Source of the DNA: Dacryopinax spathularia
Lineage: Eukaryota; Basidiomycota; Dacrymycetes; Dacrymycetales; Dacrymycetaceae
Direction of reading: 5' to 3'
Length of the DNA stretch: 64,000 nt
Assembly: GCA_037974965.1 (NCBI GenBank)
Contig: JBBPFI010000006.1
Location: 1,798,001-1,862,000, forward strand
Shown piece by piece: positions 1 through 10,233 of this stretch. The notes under the pieces are model-generated. The model was not told where the DNA came from and did not search any database. It saw nothing but the letters and a program-made list of their open reading frames with translations. The translations under genes and the position numbers were made by a program. Numbering within the stretch: position 1 is the first letter of the stretch; the number at the start of each line of letters is the position of its first letter.

Positions 1-934
1 TTGGTCAATTCCGCTGCTACAGGAAAGGGAAAAGGAGCAAAGGAAAGCTTACAGTCTTGACTACCTTTCCTATTAGGCCGCAGCAACAATCATTAATTCC
101 ATTGTTGAGAATGGAACGATGCGCGTCAACAGGTCGGACAGGCACGGCCGCCGCGCCTAGGACAGCCGGACCCTAGCCGTGCCTGCCGTGCCTGCTGTGC
201 CCTCGAGCCGTCCCAGCAAGGATAACCCTCAATCCAACCCTTTTCAGCACTCTGATATCCCTTTCCTTCCCCTCAGCCCAAGCCTCCTGTACCGCCCCGC
301 CAGCTCCAGCTTTCCCTGGAAGAATCGATAAGCAGGTTGTTGAGAAAAGAGTGTTGCAGCGTCGGACATCCAGACACAAGACCCTAAGATGTAGTTAGCC
401 CGGAGAAAGAGAAAGGTGTGTGCAATCCACGCACCTTAGCTCCTTCCAACCCCCTTTCAACCTCACCAAACCATCACTTCTCCCTTTCCCTTCCTTCTCC
501 CCTTAGCCCAGTCCAATTTGAAGGTCGGATGCTTGAGAACAGGCGGAGTTGCTGTTGTACGAGGCAGTGGTTGCTGGCTGAGACTAGGACTGGACGCGCA
601 ACCAGGGTCTTCAAGGGGAAGGGTCCTCCGTCTCTGAGTCCCTTTCCCTGCATGACGGAGCTGCCCCCTTGGGAGACGGAGGAACACGGACTTAGGGTCC
701 CTCTCACTGTGACGGAGCTGTTTTCCCAGGGGACCGGCCGTTCTCCTCCGTGACGGAGCTGACCCTCCCTCGTGGTGGCCTCGCCTTGCAGGCACGGCTC
801 CCACGTTGTATACGGGAGCAAATGGTTCAATTGATCCCTGCCGGCGCAGCCAGCATTATCAATCCTCTTATCATCCAACGTCCACCTCGACCAATCCCGC
901 CAACAACCCCCACCCACCAAGCCTTGACTGCACC
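1..934. other. left-edge flank with three dyad half-motifs
   Basis: I see no convincing gene here. Three copies of the element TGACGGAGCTG or a close variant lie at about 653, 710 and 751, within 300 bp upstream of the first gene. The same element forms the arrays found in most other intergenic gaps down to 23.2 kb, so this gap probably holds the 5' flank and promoter of the gene at 935. Confidence 0.5.
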
Positions 935-2118
935 ATGTCTCATCGCAGGGTTTACGCGGACGTCCAATTCACCGAGCCCAGTCTGAGGACGAAGGTTCAC
1001 TTGGATTTCCCCAACCCTCCCGATTCCAATGGCCACAAGGAGCTCGATGTCTTGATCCTGCATGCTTGCAAAGAAATGCAAGCCATACTTGACGATGTCA
1101 TCCCCGACCCGTCCCTCCGGCCCAAACTTGACAACAATGTGAAGGCCGGCTTAGGTTGGTCTCGTCGTTCTCTTCGCTTTCCAGCCCACTGACCATGTGT
1201 GGGATCAGGCGGCACCACCGACCTCAACAAACCCCTGCCTCATGGTGCGCAATTCACCCTTACCTTTGGCCTCGGCAACGAGCAGAAGCCTGCCTCGTCA
1301 CCTCTCCGCGATGCAATGCATGCAATGCACAGAAAGCTCGCTGAGGAAACTGCGGCTTGTCACGGGGCTGAGCTGCTCCTCCTCGATAAAACATCGCCAG
1401 GTGAGTGCACTCCCATCTACCTGCAGCCCTTTCGCTGCTAACGGACTATGCAGCGCCGACAACCAAAGCCACCAAGGCCAAGGGGAAGCCCAAGGGAACG
1501 GATGAGATCACTGCACCCGTTCCGGCCCAGCTCAGTGACCCGGCATACGTCTTGAGCGTCTTGGAAGAGAACACGCGGATCATGGCCGAGAACAAGAAGG
1601 TCATGGCGGAGTTCACAATGGTCTTGGCGAAGAGCAATGAGCAGGTTAAAGAGTACCAGGCGCTGTGGGCACAGCACCAGGACCAGCTCTATGCAGTTGG
1701 GATCATGGCACTGGTGCGTTGATCTTTCACCTATGCATGTCACAATGCTGAGCTTTTTGTGCAGCACCGTGATGAGCTCGCCAAGATCCAGCGACGTGAA
1801 ATCATCGGTCGTGCTCGCAAGCTGCTCATCCTTCTCCTTGGTGCCTCCCCCTTTATGTCCTGGAGCGACTTTCAGTCCCAGTACCCTCTTGAGACGGTGC
1901 TTGCGGATCAGCGCTTCAGGACGCACCAGGCCTGGAGGCATCTCCGTCGTCGTGAGCTTGAGTTCCTCTATGGCATGCATGGTGGCGACGAGACCTACAG
2001 GATGGGTAACGTCGCTGCTCACGAGTTTAGCAACCATGTGCTGGTCATAGCTGCTCGTGAGACTGAGGGTGAGCAAGCCACCTTGCTGGGCTCCCTTGTC
2101 GACCTCTTCTCCAACTAG
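935..2118 (+). CDS. hypothetical coiled-coil protein, paralogue of the next gene
   Basis: Four exons fit without a break: 935-1154, 1209-1400, 1454-1713 and 1765-2118, giving 341 residues. The introns are 51-54 nt with donors GTTGGT, GTGAGT and GTGCGT, and all phases agree. I do not recognise a family. The middle (exon 3) is charged and likely forms a coiled coil (EENTRIMAENKKVMAEF). Exon 4 carries a block with IQRREII, a Trp in SWSDF, TVLADQRFRTH and HLRRRELEFL. The same block occurs in the gene at 2549-3410, where the last intron sits at the same place and phase just before it. The two are therefore tandem paralogues that have diverged strongly at the N-terminus. No signal peptide or membrane segment is evident. 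The function is unknown; the conserved C-terminal block suggests a binding or oligomerisation module. Confidence 0.72.
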
Positions 2119-2189
2119 TTGTCTTTACCCCGTCCACGTTACCTGTTGCATGTGATACCGCCAATGATATATCTGTGTCCTGCCAATGA

Positions 2190-2470
2190 CAGAGTGCACC
2201 CAACATGACGGACTGCACTCAGTGTAATGGAGTACACCCCCGTGACGGAGCTGATTCAATGACGGAGTCCACCCGCATGATGGAGCAAACACAGTGTGAC
2301 GGAGCTGATTCAGTCAGGGTCCACTCCCGCATGACGGAGTACACCCAGCATGACGGAGCTGATTCAAAGAGGGTCCACTGCCGCATGACGGAGTACACCC
2401 AGCATGACGGAGCTGATTCAATGAGGGTCCACTCCCGCATGACGGAGTACACCCAGCATGACGGATCTCA
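2190..2470. repeat. minisatellite of TGACGGAG units (54-bp higher-order unit)
   Basis: The element TGACGGAG recurs about every 20-33 bp. From about 2329 it forms a higher-order unit of roughly 54 bp (element + TACACCCAGCA + element + CTGATTCA + AGGGTCCACT...) repeated about 2.5 times. The array fills most of the gap between the two paralogous genes and ends about 80 bp before the second start codon. Confidence 0.8.
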
Positions 2471-2548
2471 GTCCGGATGCAAATCAGCTACCTTACAACG
2501 TCACACAAGCACATCCTCTCCTTCGCATCTCATCTCCCCGACCCCACC

Positions 2549-3410
2549 ATGTCCCCGCCGTCAACAAGCACTCTTCCCTCCCCCTCCTTCTTCCACAGCT
2601 CCCCAAAGATGGCTACGCAAAAAGCTGAGAGCCCCGACGAAGGTGTTGGCGAGGAAAGCAAGAGCCTGGGAGAGCATCCTTCCTCCGGTTAGTCCCCAAC
2701 CATGCGCATACATCAGACTTACTCCGTTCTTTGCATAGACGCTCAGGACAAATGTCAGTGCGCGCATCTGGACATTGCAGCTCTCCAGGCCGATCTCCGC
2801 AACATGGTTATCCGGATCCGCGATCTCGAGCAAGAGGGCAAGACCCAGTGGGAGCGGGGAGACGATGTGCAGAACGAGGTCGAGGCGCTTCAGGAACAAG
2901 TGGATGCTTTGAAACAGCAGAACAGGCTGTTTCAACAGGAGAACGAGCTGCTCTGGCAGAATGTTAAACATTTGCAGGCCAGTACACTCGTGCGTCCCAC
3001 ATACTTCTTCCGCTTGGTCTGTGTTCTTACTGTTCCAGCAGCACAACAACCTCTGCACAAAGCTCCAGTGGAGGGAGATTATCATGGTCGGTCGCAAAGA
3101 GCTACTCAAGCTACTCAATTGCAACAACCTCCTCTGGAGCGAATTCGTCGTCTCCCACCCAATCAGCACCATCCTTGCCGACAAGCGATTCAAGCAGCAT
3201 CCCAAGTGGAAGCATCTAGGCCGTCGAGAGCTCGAGTTTCTTTGCGATAAGCAAGGGGGCAAGAAGATTCGCGAGGCTGGCTTGGGGACCACAGAGGAGG
3301 TGACATTCTCTCCTCTTGGCCTGTTTGAGGCAATCGAGGAGCGGGGCCTTGACCAGCATCAGAGAGCGATGTTGACCAATCTCCTGTCGGTCCATCCCCT
3401 CCATTCGTAG
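2549..3410 (+). CDS. hypothetical coiled-coil protein, paralogue of the preceding gene
   Basis: Three exons, 2549-2687, 2739-2989 and 3042-3410, give 252 residues with consistent phases. An in-frame second ATG lies at 2609. Exon 2 encodes a long heptad-like coiled coil (residues about 50-130, rich in Leu, Glu and Gln, e.g. EVEALQEQVDALKQQNRLF). Exon 3 carries the block LQWREII, LWSEFV, TILADKRFKQHPKW and HLGRRELEFL shared with the gene at 935-2118, preceded by a phase-0 intron at the equivalent position. The last intron's acceptor could also be placed 3 nt upstream, adding one Gln. No catalytic motif is visible. The family and function are unknown. The pair most likely arose by tandem duplication, and the coiled coil suggests a structural or adaptor protein. 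Confidence 0.72.
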
Positions 3411-3479
3411 GCGCTTGCCATCCATGCATAGGCACTCCTGTATATTAGAAAGGTCCCTCAGCGTTAGGGCTAATAATGA

Positions 3480-3860
3480 AGATGATCCGTCATAGTGCCT
3501 ACAAGCCGGAGAGGTCCATCACCGAGAGTACAATATGCCCGGACTGCTCCATTGAAGTGACCCAGCTCCGGCATAGGGTCAGCAGCTCCGTCTCAGTGAG
3601 AGCAGTTGGTCCCGTCATAGGCACTAAGACTGCTCCGTCGCGGTGAGCGGAGTAAGGGTCCCACTCTAATTGAGCCTACTCCGTCACGGGGGAGGAGCAG
3701 CTCCGTCTCAGTGAGAGCAGTTGGTCCCGTCATAGGCACTAAGACTGCTCCGTCGCAGTGAGCGGTGTCAGTAGGGTCCCTCTGCATCTCCGTCACAGTG
3801 AAGTAGGGCTCCGTCTCCATTGTGCTGGTGACACTTGCAGGGTCCAACTTCATTATCCAT
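3480..3860. repeat. CTCCGTC minisatellite upstream of the RecQ-like gene
   Basis: A segment of about 70 bp starting GCTCCGTCTCAGTGAGAGCAG is present twice, at about 3587-3660 and 3708-3780. Around the two copies are further CTCCGTC(A/G)C(A/G)GTGA half-elements on both strands. It is the same motif family as the other intergenic arrays but with a different unit. From about 3861 to 4273 I see no repeat; this part is presumably the promoter and leader of the gene at 4274. Confidence 0.75.
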
Positions 3861-4273
3861 TGCTGACGGGCAGCTCGTGACCTGAATAGGGTAAGATGAT
3901 ACCTTTCTGTGCAATACGACCACTCTCCTTTCTTTATCACACCATCCTTTGGGCAGCAAGACACTCACTCTCATTTGGAATCACCAACTCTGGACCGCGC
4001 TATCACACCCAAAAAGGCGACATTCACACACTACAGCCTCCGGTCGACCTGCATCCAGCCGATCCTTGGAAGAACAACAGTGGTTGAATTTGGATAGGCC
4101 ATCTCCTTTCCAAGGACCACCCTCAAAGACGATGACGGCACAGCTCTCTCCACACTCTCATCCTTCACAGTATCACCCTCTTTTCCCCTGTCACACCCAG
4201 GCCGTTTCCCCGACCTTATATCCTAAAGGTAAGCTGCCCGTCCCCCCTTTGTGTCACCGCAGCCCCGCTCACA

Positions 4274-7200
4274 ATGGCTCAGTCGACCTCCAAACTCTGT
4301 GCGCTCTGTCAGCAATCCTTTCCAAACAAACACCAGCTCGACCGACATCGAGAAGCGGCTCACCAGGCTCACATCCAGCTTAAGACGCAAGATGGGCAGG
4401 AGCTTTGTACATCGCGCTCGGCCGATCAAGCTTTCCACTGCCCAGCAACCCATTGCTCCTACAGCAGCAAGTCGCCTTCCGCGTTTCGCAAGCACTGGAA
4501 CAAGAAACACATTCATAACGAAAACGCCCCCTGCAACCCCGTCAATGTCGACAAGGAGTCTTCCGTGCGCCGTCCATCTGCTTCTGATCCGTCCTCCGAC
4601 ACCGTGCTGGCAAAGGACGATGAGGACGAGGCAGATGAGGGTGGTGAGGACGATGAGGAGGAGGCAGATGAGGGTGGTGAGGACGACGGCAAGGAGGCAG
4701 ATGAGGGTGAGGGTGAGGACAAAGAGGACGAGGCAGATGAGGGTGACGAGGGAGAGGATGAGGAGGGAGAGGCAGATGAGGATGACGAGGGTGAGGATGA
4801 GGAGGATCAGATCGAGAGTAAGAACCAGCAGGATAGGTGTCTTTGACCCTAACCTTCATGCGCTGCTGACCATCGTCTCAGATCTCCATTTCCCTCCCTC
4901 TCTGTTGCCCTCTTCTCTCCTGCAAGCGGGTACTATGGTGGACCCGATAGAGACGAGCATCGAAGAGCATCCAGACCTCAGCCTCTACGACCTTGCCCTG
5001 GCCATCCCCTTCCGCATCATTGTGTGCCGTCGCTGCTCCTGCGGTGTACCGGTCGAACACCTAGCCGGGCATTGCCAGACAGGTGTACACCACCGCGCGG
5101 GTGATCCATCCCCTCAGCACCTCACTGCTCTTGCCCAGTCGCTCGCCATCACATCCAGCGACTGCACCATCCCACCCCTCGTCTTCAAGCCGCTGCCTGG
5201 TATCGTCAGCCCACATCAGGGCTGGCGATGCATCCACCATAACGAGGAAGATGCGCCTTATCACTGCCGCCGCCCTTATGCTTCCAAGACCGCCTTCAAG
5301 CAGCACCTCAATCAACATCACCCAGCCAGCGCACATCAAGTTCGTCGGGTGGAGACCAACTCGCAGAGATGCTGGCTCCAGGCGTTCTCCCTCGCCAAGA
5401 ACTTTGCATTGGGCCGCCCCTTCCTCGTCCAACCCATCAGTCTCGGTGCAACCGCATCCTCTGCCAACATCACAGCTTTTCTGGCCGACGCCAACCTCAT
5501 CCGCTCGCAGCGAACCCACTTTGTAGGGAACAGCGTGGAGATGTGCGCCCTGAGCCACTTTAACCTGCGTCGTCCCTGGCTCTCGCTCTTTGAGCAGCTC
5601 GACACGGCTGCAGTCGCTCAGCTGGGATGCTTGCAGTTTGACAACAGCAAGGGAGAAGCTCCCTTGCGCGCAATCAAGGAGACCTGCCAGCACTACATTG
5701 ACAAGATTCACGGCACTACAATTCCCAGCCTCGATGGGGATAGTGTTCGCCGTCGCCTGGCCATCACAAGCGGGCCGTTTACCCTTGGGCCGCCCCATGG
5801 TGCATACCTCCGCGCCCACTCAACCAAACAGCTCGGCACGCTCATCACCCATCTCGTCCTTGCCCTTGTCCGCCTACGTGGGTCGCATGCCCATCTCTAT
5901 CCCCCCTACATTCTTGACCTCTCTCCCAAGCAAGAGGAGTGCGCCCAGCACCTCATCAGCAAGGTCTACAACGAAGACCGCTTTGATGACGAGCTCCATG
6001 CCTTCCTCTTCTCCCTTATCGCCGAGAGGAAGGTCACCAGCCAGGCAATATGGGCGCCACTCGAACGCTTCCTCCTCCTCGCCTGTCTGCAGGACTCGGG
6101 CATCCTCAAGCCGGTCGAGCTCATCAGTCCGATCACCACCCGCTTCCTCCATCTCCTCCGTGATGTGCTCTGTGAGGAGATCAGCATTCGTGCGGGCAAC
6201 GTCTTTGACAGGCAGCTGGCGCTCGTCCATGAGCTCATCCCGCTCTATACCGAGGGAAACGACTATCCGATCGACGCCCTCCGCACCGTCTCCACCCTCG
6301 TCACCGCCATCATCCACAACAAGCCGGCCCTACCTGACACGCACTGGGACGAGGCACACGAGCATGTCATCCACAAGGGCATCCCCGTCAACATTGCCCA
6401 CTTTCGCTCTGGCGCGGTGGCGATTGTCGAGGAGGTGGAGCGGGCTCTGCAGCAGGATGTCTGCCATCTGCCATGGGCTCTGCTTCCCGGAGCTGGATGC
6501 ATATGTCGAACAGGTACTTGACGGCACCTGCTCCATCACCGATTACATTGCCGAGCAAAAGGGCGAGTACTCGTTCCTCACCGACCCAAAAAACATTGAG
6601 CTGGAACAGTTTCGTTCCAACCAGCTCCTCATCGTCGCCATGATCAACCACGATCAAACTGTGCAAGGCGTTCGGCCGCTGCTCACGCGCAGCAACATCC
6701 CTGCGCCCAGCCTTTGCAGTATTCTGGCCAAGCAGTGGCTCGACACGCTCCGGCCTTTCAAACTCCAGCTGCTCGTCGCCCTCCACATCACCGGCGGTGG
6801 GGTATGTCGAGGGACTGAGTCCCTCAACTTTCGCATCAGCAACGATGCCAAGGGATCCCGTTCGCTCGTCTTTATGGACAAGCGGCTCGTGTTTGTACGG
6901 GACTATCACAAGCTGAGCTGGGCCGACTCGCCCAGCAAGACCAGCCTCCGCTGGTTCCCTCGTAGGGTCAGCCGGCTGTTGCTGCTCTACCTCCTCCTCA
7001 TCCATCCCGCCGAGCAGTACCTGCGCGCCAAATTTGGCAGCCAAGAAGCTGCTACCCTCGCTGCAAACTACCTCAGCGCAGCTGGGGACAACCTCATCAC
7101 CTCGGAGGAGCTGTCCGCCTCCCTTCGACGACTCACCCTGAAGCATATGGGTGCAGAGCTTGGCCTCAGGGCGTACTGCCATGTCAACCAGGCTCTGTTG

Positions 7201-9492
7201 ACCCTTGTCACCGACCATCCACTAGGCGAGATTGAGCCTGAGGATGAGCTTGACAGCGGGCTGGATATGCAGAGCGGACACAGCGCCAGAACGGCCCGAC
7301 ACACCTATGACCGGCAATACTCGGTCTATGCGCATACATCTGCAGGCCAGATTGCCATGATGAGGAACGTCAGTCTCAGCTGGCACCACTTTCTTACGCT
7401 CGGACCCGCCGTGAAGACGCTCTCTAGCATGCCATTTGAGGAGACGACCCACCTGCAGTCTGAGGCATTCGTTCCGCCTGCAAAGCGACTACTGCAACCC
7501 AGGTCGAGTCCTGAGACGCCCATCCAAATTTTGCGAAGGGTACGCAAGGATCCCAGGGCCGAGTTCCGGTCAATGGAACAGGCCAAGCTCTGCGACCTCA
7601 TCGTGGCCCAAGAGAGGCACATCCTCGCCATCCTTCCTACCGCAGCCGGCAAGACCTTTGCAACGGCCTTTGCTTGGTGGATCCGACCAGCCTCGGTCAT
7701 CGTTTTCGTATCTCCCCTCATTGCTCTCCGCGATCAGATGTTTGATCGGCTGGCGGAGATGCATGTCCCTGCACATTCCTGGCGGTCGGGCATCTCTATG
7801 GAGCCTGGGTTTGTCCTCGTCAGCGTTGAGGAAGCCAGTGAGCAAGCGTTTCAGCGCTGGCTGCTGTCCAATGCGCAAGCTGGCATCGTGACCCACCTCA
7901 TCTTTGATGAGATTCACCAGGTCCTCACTGCCGAACACTATCGCAGCGCTCTACGCCAGTTTGCCTACCTTTCGACCGTCCCACTTCAGCTCGTCTTCCT
8001 CACAGCAACCCTGCCACTTGCCCATGTCGACCCGCTCTTGCGCATCCTCGAGCTCGATCCCACCGTGGTGGACATCCTTCGTGCGCCTTGCACTACCCGG
8101 ACGGAGCTCCGGCTGGACTTTGTCCACACCAAGTCGGAGCAGGATTCGATTGTGCATGCAACCTCCCTTGTTCGGGCACAGGTGCTCAGCCATCGTGAAC
8201 GAGGCATGGTCATCACCCGGACACGCCAACAAGCTGTTGAGTTGAGCAATGTGCTCGGCACCCATCTCTATGTTGGTGATACCGAACGAGAGGCACGAAG
8301 GGCGACTCCACATGGATGGATCAGAGGGGAAAAGAGCATGTGGCTGGTTGGTACCTCGGCAATTGAGCAAGGCATCGATTACGATGCGGTTCGACACATC
8401 ATCTTTGTGGAAGCACCCCACGGCATCACATCATATGTTCAAGGTGCAGGACGAGGCGGTCGACGCATACCCCGCTGTGACGTCGTTCTCTTCTACTCGT
8501 CCGTGCCAACTCAGGTGCTGCAAGGGGACGACTATGCCGGTCAGAATGCGATGGGAGTGCTCATGTTGACCTCGCTTTGCCGGATGCAGGTCATCTCTGC
8601 GCACTTTGACGAGCATCCGGTCACCTGCACCGAGCTCGGTCTGTCGGAGGGCAACCGCTGCGACCATTGTCAGCGGCCATCCACCAAACGCGTCGCAAGT
8701 CAGGAGTTGGAGACGGAACGACCAACCCAGCGAGCACGGGTGATACCGGTGCCTCTTATTCACCCACCCACACCTCCAGCGCCGGTTCCTCACACGGTCC
8801 CACCTCCACCATCGGCTCCTCGAGTATCTACGACCAGTTCTGGACCATTGATCATCGCCGCCTCGTCCCATCGTCAGGATGTACAGAGTGTGAGGACTGC
8901 CACCCTCGAGCAGCTCTTGCATTGCATGCAAAGGCTCCGACCTCGCGCTCCTCAGCGAGCAGTGTGCTGTCTATGCCAGTTTGCAAGCGCAGAGGCAGTC
9001 TGGCTTAAAGACCGAGGAATGCAGGACGCTCCTTTGGTGCCAGATACCAAGGAGCACAACTTTCCATTCCGATGCAGCATACATCAGGCGCTCATTCATT
9101 CAGGCAACCAGGATGTAACCAGGAGGGCCGCTTATCAACAGTTTGCGTGCATCGACACCAACCGCCAACTCGACATTTGCTATCTCTGTGCCTGGCCCAA
9201 CCAGGCTAGTCACTCTCCGCATCAAAGGCAGCCATGCACCAATACATCGCCCGACTATCCGGACACTGTCAAGATGCTTGCTTTTGTCGTGCACGGCCGC
9301 AAGCCCATCTTCAAGGCCACCCTCGACCGGATGAAAGTATCGCAACAGCGCAGGGAGACGCTTCAAAGCAATCTCACCCAATTCCAAGACTGGCTCTCCA
9401 GACGCGAGCTCGTCTATGGATCTTTCTGGCTCAAGTTCTTCCATGCCCTTGCCATTGAACTGGGCTGGATGGTCAACAGTACTCTGTTGTAA
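4274..9492 (+). CDS. C2H2 zinc-finger / RecQ-like helicase with a tyrosine-recombinase-like middle region
   Basis: The best model is 4274-4817, 4882-6458 and 6514-9492, giving 1,699 residues. Two C2H2-type fingers lie at residues about 8-31 and 54-79, followed by an acidic stretch (about 113-180). A second Cys/His region (about 229-326) resembles that of fungal RecQ-like telomere-linked helicases. Residues 800-980 show a tyrosine-recombinase-like residue order (R806, K840, R926, H963, Y972). The C-terminal half is a superfamily 2 helicase: LPTAAGKT near 1080 (ATP binding), DEIH near 1172, TATLP near 1204 and QGAGRGGR near 1349, then CDHC and further Cys pairs. It is presumably a nuclear 3'-5' DNA helicase. 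The second intron (55 nt, donor GTCTGC) is the weak point: it could instead be a frameshift near 6460-6513, because the skipped reading PELDAYVEQ also looks protein-like. RecQ-type assignment is firm; the recombinase reading is inference. Confidence 0.85.
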
Positions 9493-9589
9493 CTCGTCTC
9501 CACATGACTGCTTCCACCCAGACCGTGCCCACCCAGACCATAGTAGACTTTTCTCACTCTACCCTGAACACCTTGTACCGTTTTGCCAA

Positions 9590-9682
9590 GTTCAGTTCCG
9601 GTGCTGTGATGTAGCTCGTGTCTTGTACAAATAGTAGTTCCGGTGCTGTGATGTAGCTCGTGTCTTGTACGAATAGTAATTT
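9590..9682. repeat. tandem duplication of about 44 bp
   Basis: The segment containing TTCCGGTGCTGTGATGTAGC followed by TCGTGTCTTGTAC occurs twice head-to-tail, with one base difference near the end. It lies about 100 bp after the stop codon of the helicase gene, possibly in its 3' UTR. Confidence 0.8.
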
Positions 9683-9713
9683 GTGAATCCCCTTGCGTGC
9701 CTGCCAAAGTTAC

Positions 9714-10078
9714 CACCTCCGTCGCAGTCAGGGAACACTTCCGTCCCCACTGACCACCTCCGTCGCAGTGAGAGAGAACCTCCGTCCTCAGGGTCCACCT
9801 CCGTTGCAGTCAGGGAGCACTTCCGTCCTTAGGGTCCACCTCCGTCGCAGTGACGGAGCACCTCCGTCCTAGGGACTAGCTCCGTCGCAGTGATGGAGCA
9901 CCTCCGTCCTTAGGGTCCACCTCCGTCGCAGTGACGGAGCACCTCCGTCCTAGGGACTAGCTCCGTCGCAGTGATGGAGCACCTCCGTCCTAGGGACTAG
10001 CTCCGTCGCAGTGATGGAGCACCTCCGTCCCCAGGGTTCAGCTCCGTTGTGCTGGCCAGAATGGCTCCGTTGTCAGGG
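9714..10078. repeat. minisatellite of CTCCGTC / GACGGAG dyads
   Basis: About 15 CTCCGTC half-elements lie in a row. Many are paired as the perfect inverted repeat CTCCGTCGCAGTGACGGAG, alternating with CACCTCCGTCC and TAGGGACTAG spacers. The array ends about 155 bp before the SNF2 start codon. It is the most regular of the arrays in the window. Confidence 0.88.
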
Positions 10079-10233
10079 TCATATAAAGGCCTTTGCGGCA
10101 CTGCTTGGCCTTTTGGTTTTGACTGGAATGCAACACACCTAGACAACAACCTTTTCACTGCCGGTATATCCCTCACACCAACGCAGAACAGCCCTCATCT
10201 CTTTCCTCTCTCACTATTGTGTGCACGTCCGCC

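Noticed and set aside
418-920. Overlapping open frames on both strands near the left edge
   Set aside because: They overlap the TGACGGAGCTG elements, have no splice or family support, and arise from GC-rich repeat DNA.
2205-2738. A 177-codon frame with TEYTQHDGAD repeats
   Set aside because: It translates the minisatellite and runs into the first exon of the next gene in the wrong frame.
4597-4810. Simple repeat of GAGGCAGATGAG type as a separate microsatellite locus
   Set aside because: It lies inside the first exon of the helicase gene and encodes its acidic stretch.
5590-6500. Serine/arginine-rich N-terminal extension of the long helicase frame
   Set aside because: The other frame over 4882-6458 encodes the conserved Cys/His region and joins the helicase by a plausible splice. 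The Ser-rich reading is its shadow.
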